Positions 6,708 to 13,612 of a stretch of 13,834 nucleotides of DNA are shown here, one piece after another. The first letter of the stretch is position 1. Each line of letters opens with the position of its first letter. Position numbers and translations under genes: made by a program. Source of the stretch: JBDSTW01 sp039914705 (GTDB taxonomy: Bacteria; Pseudomonadota; Gammaproteobacteria; SURF-13); contig JBDSOT010000089.1 of NCBI GenBank assembly GCA_039914705.1, positions 1-13,834 of the forward strand. Direction: 5' to 3'. A model generated the notes under the pieces. The model did no database searches. It saw only the letters and a list, made by a program, of their open reading frames with translations, and was not told the origin of the DNA.

Positions 6708-7901
6708 ATGCAAACCCCCAAATTATCTTCCTTTCTGCTCAAGTCTATCACCGTCGGCCTGGCCGTTGCCTTCGTAGTGCTGTTTTTGCGGCCTGATCTG
6801 TTGGTGCGTGATACTCCCGTTGTTGAATTCAAGGAAAGCGCCCGCCCGACATTCCGCGCAACCACCGTCGCGCCCAACGGGTTGCCGACAGCCCCCGTTT
6901 CTTATGCCAGCGCGGTGCAGCTGGCTGCCCCCGCAGTGGTCAATATCAATACCACCAAGATAGTCACTACGCGCGCCACACCTTACTCGGATGACCCATT
7001 AATGCAGCGTTTTTTTGGCGGCGTTCAGGTTCCACGCCGCCAGCTTGAATCAAGTCTAGGGTCGGGCGTTATCGTGAGTGAGCAGGGTTATATACTGACG
7101 AATAATCATGTAATTGAGGGTGCCGACGAGATTCAGGTTGCCCTGAGCGATGGGCGCAATATTGAGGCCACCGTGGTCGGCACTGACCGGGAAACTGACC
7201 TCGCCGTATTAAAGGTTGATTTGAACAGACTTCCCAGCATCATCATCGGCGAATCGGATGCCTTGCTGGTGGGTGATGTGGTACTGGCGATCGGCAACCC
7301 GTTTGGCGTCGGGCAGACGGTAACCTCGGGCATTGTTAGCGCCACCGGCCGCAACCATCTGGGGATCAACACCTTCGAGAACTTCATCCAGACCGATGCC
7401 GCCATCAACCCCGGGAATTCGGGCGGCGCGCTTATCGATGCGGAGGGCCATTTGATCGGTATCAACACGGCTATTTTTTCGCGCACCGGCGGTTCCCAGG
7501 GGATTGGTTTTGCCATCCCGCTGAGCCTCGCCAAGGGTGTTATGCAGCAGATTATCGAACATGGGCACGCCATTCGCGGCTGGCTCGGCATAGAAGTGCA
7601 GGCGATAACCCCGCCGTTAGCCGAATCTTTCGGCCTGACTGATACCAAAGGCGTAATCATCGCCGGAGTGTTCCCGAATGGCCCGGCCGACCAAGCGGGA
7701 TTAAAGCGGGGAGATATTGTGACGCGGATTAACGGGAACGCCGTCGACGATCCGCTGGCATTGATGAACACTGTAGCGCAGGTTGTTCCGGGTGCGGAGG
7801 TTAAGCTTGATGCGTTGCGCAATGGTAAAGGGGTAACACTGTCCGCCAAGGTCAGTGAGCGTCCGGCACCCGAGGCGCAAGATCAGCAACTCACGCCTTG
7901 A
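6708..7901 (+). CDS. degS: Membrane-anchored single-PDZ serine protease (DegS/AlgW-type HtrA)
   Basis: This 397-residue HtrA-family protease has one N-terminal membrane anchor (about residues 9-27), not a cleaved signal peptide. A trypsin-like domain follows, with catalytic His134 ('LTNNHVIEGA'), Asp164 ('RETDLAVLKV') and Ser238 ('INPGNSGGAL'). One PDZ domain (about 290-385) starts 'GWLGIEVQAITP' and contains 'VFPNGPADQAGLKRGDI'. One anchor plus one PDZ matches DegS/AlgW, which cleaves the RseA/MucA anti-sigma factor in the periplasm when misfolded outer-membrane proteins bind the PDZ; the substrate here is unknown. DegP and DegQ have two PDZ domains and no anchor. The ATG at 6708 has a weak AGGTAAG ribosome site. 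The gene converges on tatC with a 14-bp gap. In pseudomonads algW also lies near his genes (from memory). Confidence 0.92.
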   Translation: MQTPKLSSFLLKSITVGLAVAFVVLFLRPDLLVRDTPVVEFKESARPTFRATTVAPNGLPTAPVSYASAVQLAAPAVVNINTTKIVTTRATPYSDDPLMQRFFGGVQVPRRQLESSLGSGVIVSEQGYILTNNHVIEGADEIQVALSDGRNIEATVVGTDRETDLAVLKVDLNRLPSIIIGESDALLVGDVVLAIGNPFGVGQTVTSGIVSATGRNHLGINTFENFIQTDAAINPGNSGGALIDAEGHLIGINTAIFSRTGGSQGIGFAIPLSLAKGVMQQIIEHGHAIRGWLGIEVQAITPPLAESFGLTDTKGVIIAGVFPNGPADQAGLKRGDIVTRINGNAVDDPLALMNTVAQVVPGAEVKLDALRNGKGVTLSAKVSERPAPEAQDQQLTP

Positions 7902-7915
7902 ACGCTAACCGTCAT

Positions 7916-8827
7916 CTACGGACGCTCAGATTCTTTAACATCTGGCCCAGTTTCGCGAGCTGCGGCAAGTGCAGAGGTCACGTGTGCCGCTGGTTGCGTG
8001 TTTGGCGGGGTGGTAAACACGCGTTTAGACACCAAAGGCTCTTTAGCCGCAGGTTCAGTTTCTTCATCCACATGTTTTTTCCGCACGTACAGCCGCGATA
8101 CCACGACACCGACCTCGAATAACAACCACAAAGGGATGGCCAGTAGAATCTGGGAGAATACATCGGGCGGCGTTAGCAACATGCCGACTACGAAGGCACC
8201 GACGATTACATAACGCCGCTTTTCCGTCAGACTTTCCGGTGTAACCACGCCTGCCCACACTAGTAAAATAACCGCGATGGGTACCTCGAATGCCGCACCG
8301 AAGGCAAAGAACATACTGAATACGAAGTCCAGATATTTATTGATATCCGTCATCACCGATACGCCTTCCGGCGCGACCGAGGTGAAGAATCCGAACGCAA
8401 GGGGGAACACCACAAAGTAGGCAAAGGCGGTGCCGGCAAAAAACAACAACGAACTGGATATCAGCAAGGGATAAACCATCTTGCGTTCATTTTTGTACAA
8501 GCCTGGGGCAACGAATGCCCACAGGTGATACAGGATCACCGGCACGGCCAGCATGATGGACACCATCATTGCCAATTTGACGGGCGTCAGAAACGGAGAG
8601 GCCACTTCGGTTGCGATCATGGTCGAACCTGTAGGCAGGTGAGACATCAAGGGTTCTGCCAGAAAGGTATACAAATCATTCCTGAAGGCGAACAAACCCA
8701 GAAAGATGGCCAACACGGTCAGCACAACGCGCAGCACCCGATCACGCAACTCCAGCAAGTGTGTAATGATGGGGTGCGCTACTTCCTCGTGGGAAACCGG
8801 AGGGGGGAGTTTATTTGGCTCTGCCAT
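7916..8827 (-). CDS. tatC: Twin-arginine translocase subunit TatC
   Basis: TatC is the receptor of the Tat system for folded, cofactor-bearing exported proteins. The 303-residue protein has six predicted helices. Its signature N-terminus is 'HLLELRDRVLRV' (Glu26), and the periplasmic loop motif 'FVAPGLYKNERK' (Glu114) matches the conserved E. coli region needed for signal recognition. After the last helix there is a cytoplasmic tail of about 55 residues (249-303), rich in Lys, Glu, Pro and Ala, longer than in E. coli. The start overlaps the tatB end by 17 bp, with GAGG just upstream, so translation is probably coupled. The gene closes the his-hinT-tat run. Tat exports periplasmic molybdo- and iron-sulfur subunits, so the nearby ActB subunits are likely clients; this is inference. 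Confidence 0.96.
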   Translation of the reverse strand: MAEPNKLPPPVSHEEVAHPIITHLLELRDRVLRVVLTVLAIFLGLFAFRNDLYTFLAEPLMSHLPTGSTMIATEVASPFLTPVKLAMMVSIMLAVPVILYHLWAFVAPGLYKNERKMVYPLLISSSLLFFAGTAFAYFVVFPLAFGFFTSVAPEGVSVMTDINKYLDFVFSMFFAFGAAFEVPIAVILLVWAGVVTPESLTEKRRYVIVGAFVVGMLLTPPDVFSQILLAIPLWLLFEVGVVVSRLYVRKKHVDEETEPAAKEPLVSKRVFTTPPNTQPAAHVTSALAAARETGPDVKESERP

Positions 8828-9269
8828 CAGCCTCGTCTAATCCTGATTGGGGCAGTGGCTGGCCGGGTGGGTTTGGGAACAGATCACCGGTTTGCGGGGC
8901 GGGGTTAACCGCAGGCGACAGGCTTGCGGGCGATGAGATATTACCGGCCGACGATGTTCCCGCAGCAAGTTCGGTGGTGGCATTTAATTCCGAGCTGAGC
9001 TGTTTGATGTCCGCCTCCACCGCCGAGCGGTTTTCGTCCAGTATCTGACGCAGTTCCTGAACCTCGGCCTGTTGTTCGGTGAGCAGTTTGCGCAGTTCGT
9101 CGGTCTTCAATTCGCGATCAACCTCGGCCTTCACCGAGGCTATCATGCGCCGCGTCTTGCCTATCCAGACACCGGCACTACGCGCCAGACCGGGAAGTTT
9201 TTGCGGACCCACAACCAATAGGGCAACGATCCCAACCAACGCAAGTTCGGTGAAGCTGACATCAAACAT
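8811..9269 (-). CDS. tatB: Twin-arginine translocase subunit TatB
   Basis: This 152-residue protein has one N-terminal helix ('FTELALVGIVALLVVGPQKL', residues 6-25), the Gly-Pro hinge at 21-22, and an amphipathic helix. A charged coiled-coil-like stretch follows (about 45-95), then a Pro/Ser-rich tail. Glu8 in the membrane helix is a conserved TatB feature. TatB forms the substrate-receptor complex with TatC. It starts 24 bp after the tatA stop and overlaps tatC by 17 bp. The ribosome site is weak, only AGGT about 10 bases upstream. The length and long polar tail separate it from TatA. Confidence 0.94.
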   Translation of the reverse strand: MFDVSFTELALVGIVALLVVGPQKLPGLARSAGVWIGKTRRMIASVKAEVDRELKTDELRKLLTEQQAEVQELRQILDENRSAVEADIKQLSSELNATTELAAGTSSAGNISSPASLSPAVNPAPQTGDLFPNPPGQPLPQSGLDEADGRAK

Positions 9270-9293
9270 AAAGGTGAAACCTGCGTTGAATCG

Positions 9294-9542
9294 TTAGAGC
9301 TTGGGCTCGTTCATACGGTCTTTGTTAACCACTTCAGCCTCGATGATACGCCCGGACTCGCCGTGGTCGACTCTATTCTGAACATTCGATTTGGTTTCTT
9401 CATCGGCCTCGCCTTCCTTGACCGATTGGCGGAAATTCTTTATCGCACCGCCTAAGTCACCGCCGATATTGCGTAATTTCTTGGCACCAAACAGCACCAG
9501 AACGATGGCCAGGATGACGATTAACTGAGTAACACTAAGCAT
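9294..9542 (-). CDS. tatA: Twin-arginine translocase pore subunit TatA
   Basis: This 82-residue protein has a short N-terminal membrane helix (residues 4-20), the 'LFGAKKL' hinge with conserved Phe18-Gly19, the amphipathic helix 'IGGDLGGAIKNFRQS' and a polar acidic tail. These are the hallmarks of TatA, which oligomerises to make the transport pathway. It starts at 9542 with GGAGA eight bases upstream and lies 23 bp after the hinT stop. The order tatA-tatB-tatC is the usual proteobacterial one, and no tatD or tatE-like gene is seen. Confidence 0.95.
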   Translation of the reverse strand: MLSVTQLIVILAIVLVLFGAKKLRNIGGDLGGAIKNFRQSVKEGEADEETKSNVQNRVDHGESGRIIEAEVVNKDRMNEPKL

Positions 9543-9565
9543 ATGCTTTCTCCAAAGATACGACG

Positions 9566-9901
9566 TTAAAGATCGGGTAACGGGCTGCCGCCCAACAGAT
9601 GTATGTGCAGATGCGCAATCTCCTGACCGCCTCCCGCACCGGTGTTAATGATGGTGCGAAAGCCATTTTGCAAGCCTTGGGCGCGGGCCAATCGCGGCAA
9701 CAGGCGCATCATATGCGCAATCAGGTCATCATGTTCGGCGGTTAAATCTTCCAGGCTGTCCAGGTGGACGCGCGGTATCACCAGTAAATGCACCCTGGCG
9801 CGCGGGTGAATGTCCTTGAACACCACCACGCGCTCGTCCGTGAATACCGTTTGCGTGGGAATCTTGCCGCTGGCGATATTACAAAACAGACAGTCGCTCA
9901 T
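9566..9901 (-). CDS. hinT: HIT-family nucleotide phosphoramidase (HinT-like)
   Basis: This 111-residue protein carries the histidine-triad motif 'HLHIHLLGG' (His97, His99, His101) and an N-terminal 'CLFCNIASGKIP' with Cys4 and Cys7, typical of the HinT/PKCI-like branch. Its members hydrolyse purine nucleoside phosphoramidates and aminoacyl-adenylates. Its ATG shares one base with the hisE stop (TGATG), and AGGA lies a few bases upstream, so it is part of the his transcript. A HIT gene between hisE and tatA is a recurrent arrangement in beta- and gammaproteobacteria (from memory). The exact substrate cannot be told from sequence. Confidence 0.94.
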   Translation of the reverse strand: MSDCLFCNIASGKIPTQTVFTDERVVVFKDIHPRARVHLLVIPRVHLDSLEDLTAEHDDLIAHMMRLLPRLARAQGLQNGFRTIINTGAGGGQEIAHLHIHLLGGSPLPDL

Positions 9902-10218
9902 CAGTCAGTCCTGCTGGCCTTTTCCTGCAAGCCGGATATCCCGAAACGCCGCTCCAGTTCTTCCAGTACATCTGCGGGCGTCAGCCCTTGAGCGGACAGC
10001 ATCACCAGCGTATGAAACCATAAATCGGCGGTCTCATGAATAATCTGCTGAGCGTCGCCATTTTTTGCGGCAATGATAAGCTCTGCGCCTTCCTCACCGA
10101 TTTTTTTCAAGATGGCGTCCAGACCCTTGTCGAACAGACTGGCTACATAGGAATTCTCGGCGGTGGAGCCTTTCCTCTGCTCAATTACGCGGGCCAGTTG
10201 TGTGAGAGTATCGTTCAT
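9901..10218 (-). CDS. hisE: Phosphoribosyl-ATP pyrophosphatase HisE
   Basis: HisE hydrolyses phosphoribosyl-ATP to phosphoribosyl-AMP and pyrophosphate, the second step of histidine synthesis. The 105-residue protein has the MazG-like all-helical fold markers: 'KKIGEEGAELIIAAKNGD' (38-55, metal-binding Glu42, Glu43 and Glu46) and 'HETADLWFHTLVML' (61-74, Glu62 and Asp65). It is separate from hisI, unlike the fused hisIE of enterobacteria. The start is 59 bp after hisI with no clear ribosome site; the gap holds a hairpin. The stop overlaps the hinT start by one base. Confidence 0.96.
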   Translation of the reverse strand: MNDTLTQLARVIEQRKGSTAENSYVASLFDKGLDAILKKIGEEGAELIIAAKNGDAQQIIHETADLWFHTLVMLSAQGLTPADVLEELERRFGISGLQEKASRTD

Positions 10219-10241
10219 AACCGCACTGCAAGATAGTGGAT

Positions 10242-10266
10242 AAAATGCCGGCAGAAATGTCCGGCA
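10242..10266 (-). terminator. Weak terminator-like hairpin between hisI and hisE
   Basis: On the minus strand TGCCGG (10266-10261) and CCGGCA (10251-10246) form a 6-bp GC-rich stem with a 9-base loop, followed at once by TTTTAT. The stem is short and the T-run only four long. It may therefore slow or partly end transcription between hisI and hisE, lowering hisE-hinT-tatABC output, or do nothing. Confidence 0.35.
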
Positions 10267-10277
10267 GCCTTCGTGGA

Positions 10278-10673
10278 TTATAGCTTATTGTGATATATCA
10301 GGTTTGGATCCTGCAGCACCGGCTCTACGGTAAGCCATTGCTCATCTTCTAATTGATGGAAGAAACAACTGGCACGTCCGGTATGACAGGCTATGCCGCC
10401 CATTTGTTCAACGCGCAGCAGGATAACGTCCTGATCGCAGTCCAGGCGCACGTCTTTAACGATCTGGCTGTGCCCGGAGATCTCGCCCTTGCTCCACAGA
10501 CATGCGCGCGAGCGCGACCAGTAAACCGCCTGGCCGCTTTGCACGGTCTGCGTTAGGGCCGCACGGTTCATCCAGGCAAACATGAGCACTTGCCCGCTGT
10601 GCGCATCTTGCGTGATGACGGGCACCAGCCCATGCTCGTCCCAGTTAACCTGATCCAGCCAGTTGTCAGTCAT
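10278..10673 (-). CDS. hisI: Phosphoribosyl-AMP cyclohydrolase HisI
   Basis: HisI opens the adenine ring of phosphoribosyl-AMP, the third step of the pathway. The 131-residue protein has the family motifs 'YWSRSRACLWSKGEISGHSQ' (51-70) and the metal cluster 'DVRLDCDQDVILL' (Asp78, Cys79, Asp80, Asp82). Cys96 and Cys103 in 'GGIACHTGRASCF' supply further zinc ligands. It is a stand-alone enzyme with the length expected of monofunctional HisI. The ATG follows the hisF stop by one base, so its weak ribosome site is probably offset by translational coupling. Confidence 0.96.
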   Translation of the reverse strand: MTDNWLDQVNWDEHGLVPVITQDAHSGQVLMFAWMNRAALTQTVQSGQAVYWSRSRACLWSKGEISGHSQIVKDVRLDCDQDVILLRVEQMGGIACHTGRASCFFHQLEDEQWLTVEPVLQDPNLIYHNKL

Positions 10674-10674
10674 T

Positions 10675-11454
<780 letters not shown>

Positions 11455-11455
11455 G

Positions 11456-11485
11456 TTAGAGGCGTAGCTACTCTATTTTCTCTAA
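11456..11485 (-). repeat. Inverted repeat in the hisF leader
   Basis: TTAGAG at 11456-11461 and CTCTAA at 11480-11485 are perfect 6-bp arms. CTCTA at 11471-11475 offers a competing partner for the first arm. On the mRNA the arm next to hisF lies one base from the ATG, where a ribosome site would be expected. The structure could hide or present the start codon; its function is not shown. Confidence 0.4.
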
Positions 11486-11497
11486 TCATAAAAGTTA

Positions 11498-12232
11498 TCA
11501 GCCCAACTTGTCGGCGAGTTGCTGGCCTTCGATAAAGTCCAGCGTACCCTCGTAAATGGCGCGACCCACGACAGCGCCCATGATGCCCTCGGATTCGACT
11601 TCGCAGAGTGCGCGGATGTCGTCCAGGTTGGTAATGCCGCCGGAGGCAATCACCGGAATGCTGATAGCGCGCGCCAGTTCGACGGTCGCCTCGACATTCA
11701 CGCCGCGCATCATGCCATCACGGCTGATGTCAGTGTAGATGATGGCCTCAACGCCCTGTTTTTCAAAGCGCTGGGCAAGATCAATCACGTTGTGATTGGA
11801 AAGTTTTGACCAGCCGTCAATGGCAACCAAACCGTCTTTCGCATCGAGGCCCACGATAATATGTCCGGGAAATTCCACGCAGATGTCCGCGATAAAATGC
11901 GGCACGTTAACGGCCTTGGTGCCGATGATAACGTAGCGTACGCCCGCGTCTAGATAGGACTGGATGGTATCTTCATCGCGTATGCCGCCGCCTACTTGAA
12001 TGGGCAGGTCGGGATAACGCCCTGCGATCTGCCGGATTACCTCGAAGTTGACCGGTTTACCGGCCAGCGCGCCGTTCAGATCGACAATGTGCAGACGCCG
12101 CGCACCGGCCTCGACCCAGCGCCCCGCAACGGCTAGTGGATCGTCGGAAAATATTGTGTCGTCGTCCATGCGGCCTTGGCGCAGGCGCACACATTTTCCG
12201 TCTTTCAGGTCGATGGCGGGGATTAATAGCAT
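11498..12232 (-). CDS. hisA: ProFAR isomerase HisA
   Basis: HisA catalyses the Amadori isomerisation of ProFAR to PRFAR. The 244-residue half-barrel-repeat (beta/alpha)8 protein shows 'LLIPAIDLKDGKCVRL' (Asp8, general base), 'VGGGIRDEDTI' (80-90), 'IVGLDAKDG' (Asp130, general acid), 'YTDISRDGMMRG' and 'ASGGITN'. The start at 12232 is 15 bp after hisH, with a moderate GTGAG ribosome site overlapping the gap. Length and motifs are normal, and the HisH-HisA-HisF order is the standard proteobacterial core. Confidence 0.97.
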   Translation of the reverse strand: MLLIPAIDLKDGKCVRLRQGRMDDDTIFSDDPLAVAGRWVEAGARRLHIVDLNGALAGKPVNFEVIRQIAGRYPDLPIQVGGGIRDEDTIQSYLDAGVRYVIIGTKAVNVPHFIADICVEFPGHIIVGLDAKDGLVAIDGWSKLSNHNVIDLAQRFEKQGVEAIIYTDISRDGMMRGVNVEATVELARAISIPVIASGGITNLDDIRALCEVESEGIMGAVVGRAIYEGTLDFIEGQQLADKLG

Positions 12233-12247
12233 GACAATAATCTCACT

Positions 12248-12895
12248 TTAAGCATGACCGTCCCACTGCAAAAAATTAGCCAGCAGGGTAAGACCAATGC
12301 GTTGACTTTTTTCCGGGTGAAATTGCACGGCGAAAATATTGTCCTTTGCGATGGCTGAGGTAAAGTCATCAGGGTAGGCAGTAGAACCGGCGATTAAATT
12401 TTTATTATCAGCTTGCACATAATAACTGTGCACGAAATAAAAGCGGCTGTCCTGTGCGATGTCGCGCCATAAGGGATGCGTCCGTGTCTGGTGCACTTCA
12501 TTCCAGCCCATATGCGGGATCTTGAGTTTTTCGCCGGTTTTAAAATCTTGGAGTCCATCGGCAAACCGCAACACCTGGCCCGGTATTATGCCCAGACCCG
12601 CGCGGCCATTATTTTCCTCACTGTAGTCCATGAGCACCTGCATGCCCATGCATATACCAAGAAAGGGTTTGCTGCTGATGCAGGTGCGGATGACCTCGCC
12701 CAACTCGCGTTGCTGAAGCTCGTTCATGCAGTCGCGCATGGCACCCTGGCCTGGAAACACCACGCGGTCGGCGTGCAATATTGTAGCCGCATCGCTACTG
12801 ACGATAACCTGCGCGCCGTTGGCGACTTGTTCGAGTGCCTTGGCCACGGAGCGTAGATTGCCCATGCCGTAGTCGATTACAGCAACGCTGCTCAT
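12248..12895 (-). CDS. hisH: Imidazole glycerol phosphate synthase glutaminase subunit HisH
   Basis: HisH is the class I glutamine amidotransferase that feeds ammonia to HisF. The 215-residue protein begins 'VAVIDYGMGNLRSV'. It has the oxyanion-strand motif 'VFPGQGAM' (46-53), nucleophile Cys82 in 'LGICMGMQVLM', and His193 and Glu195 in 'QFHPEKSQ', completing the triad. 'GICMGMQ' with Met rather than the commoner Leu after Cys is a conservative variant. The 64 bp before the ATG lack a good ribosome site but hold a promoter-like sequence. Confidence 0.97.
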   Translation of the reverse strand: MSSVAVIDYGMGNLRSVAKALEQVANGAQVIVSSDAATILHADRVVFPGQGAMRDCMNELQQRELGEVIRTCISSKPFLGICMGMQVLMDYSEENNGRAGLGIIPGQVLRFADGLQDFKTGEKLKIPHMGWNEVHQTRTHPLWRDIAQDSRFYFVHSYYVQADNKNLIAGSTAYPDDFTSAIAKDNIFAVQFHPEKSQRIGLTLLANFLQWDGHA

Positions 12896-12910
12896 GGCTG
12901 AATTTCAACA

Positions 12911-12939
12911 GTTATAAACACGTCAGGTTAGCATCGCAA
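12911..12939 (-). promoter_or_regulatory. Candidate internal sigma-70 promoter upstream of hisH
   Basis: On the minus strand, TTGCGA (12939-12934) and TATAAC (12916-12911) are separated by exactly 17 bp. They match the -35 and -10 consensus in 4 and 5 of 6 bases. Transcription would begin near 12904, giving a leader of only about 8 bases before the hisH ATG at 12895, almost leaderless. It would let hisHAFIE-hinT-tatABC be expressed without hisC-hisB transcription. Confidence 0.45.
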
Positions 12940-12943
12940 ACAG

Positions 12944-12956
12944 GTAGTTAAACTAC
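12944..12956. repeat. Short dyad just upstream of the candidate hisH promoter
   Basis: GTAGTT and AACTAC flank a single A, a 13-bp dyad. It lies between the hisB stop and the -35 hexamer of the candidate hisH promoter. Position and symmetry suit a regulator site, but it is short and could be chance. Confidence 0.35.
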
Positions 12957-12959
12957 GCC

Positions 12960-13553
12960 CTACAGACTTCCTTTGGTCGATGGCAGTATACCCTGCATGC
13001 GCGGATCCGGCTCCACGGCCATGCGCACCGCACGCCCGAAGGCCTTGAATACCGTCTCCGATATGTGGTGCGCATTGTTGCCGCGCAGGCTGTCTATGTG
13101 CAGGGTTACCATGGCGTGATTTACAAAGCCCTGGAAGAATTCGTGCAGCAAATCGACATCAAAATCACCGATGCGCGCGCGCGGAAAAATAATATGATAG
13201 TCGAGTCCAGGGCGGCCGGAAAAATCGATGACCACGCGTGATAAGGCCTCGTCGAGCGGTACATAGGCATGGCCGTAGCGGCGTATGCCTGTTTTGTCGC
13301 CGAGCGCCTGCATCATCGCTTGGCCCAATGTGATGCCGATGTCTTCCACGGTGTGATGCGCGTCGATATGAAGATCGCCGTCGGCGTGGATGTCGATATC
13401 CATCATGCCGTGGCGCGCAACCTGGTCGAGCATGTGATCGAGAAACGGCAGGCCGGTGTGGAAACGCGAAACACCCGTGCCGTCGAGATTGACGGTGGCC
13501 TCAATGCGGGTTTCCAGGGTGTTGCGTGTTACTGTGATTTTACGTTGCGACAT
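12960..13553 (-). CDS. hisB: Imidazoleglycerol-phosphate dehydratase HisB (monofunctional)
   Basis: HisB removes water from imidazole glycerol phosphate to give imidazole acetol phosphate, in a manganese-dependent reaction. The 197-residue protein has two matching metal motifs, 'DAHHTVED' (64-71; His66, His67, Glu70) and 'NNAHHISE' (159-166; His162, His163, Glu166), plus 'FLDHMLDQVARHG' (37-49) with His40. It lacks the N-terminal histidinol-phosphatase domain of enterobacterial HisB, so that phosphatase must be encoded elsewhere. The ATG at 13553 has only a distant AGGA (about 12 bases upstream), which is part of an inverted-repeat cluster in the 59-bp gap after hisC. Confidence 0.97.
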   Translation of the reverse strand: MSQRKITVTRNTLETRIEATVNLDGTGVSRFHTGLPFLDHMLDQVARHGMMDIDIHADGDLHIDAHHTVEDIGITLGQAMMQALGDKTGIRRYGHAYVPLDEALSRVVIDFSGRPGLDYHIIFPRARIGDFDVDLLHEFFQGFVNHAMVTLHIDSLRGNNAHHISETVFKAFGRAVRMAVEPDPRMQGILPSTKGSL

Positions 13554-13563
13554 GGTGTCTATT

Positions 13564-13608
13564 AATCCTGATTTATGCGCATAGGATACCCGTATCCGTG
13601 TTGGGATT
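13564..13608 (-). promoter_or_regulatory. Nested inverted repeats between hisC and hisB
   Basis: Two dyads sit back to back: the perfect palindrome TATGCGCATA (13574-13583) and GGATAC-CC-GTATCC (13584-13597). Outer arms AATCC (13564-13568) and GGATT (13604-13608) could close both into a three-way junction on the hisC-hisB mRNA. The hisB-proximal outer arm contains the only Shine-Dalgarno-like AGGA. It may affect hisB translation or bind a protein; function is inferred only. Confidence 0.4.
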
Positions 13609-13612
13609 GAAG

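Noticed and set aside
7133..7849. 238-codon minus-strand frame opposite the protease
   Set aside because: The protease frame has an intact catalytic triad and PDZ domain. The antisense product is Ser/Pro-rich without domain signs.
10277..10282. Perfect TATAAT on the minus strand at the hisI stop codon
   Set aside because: No acceptable -35 hexamer lies 16-18 bp upstream and there is no extended -10 TG, so I do not call a promoter; the A/T bases partly encode the last codon and stop of hisI.
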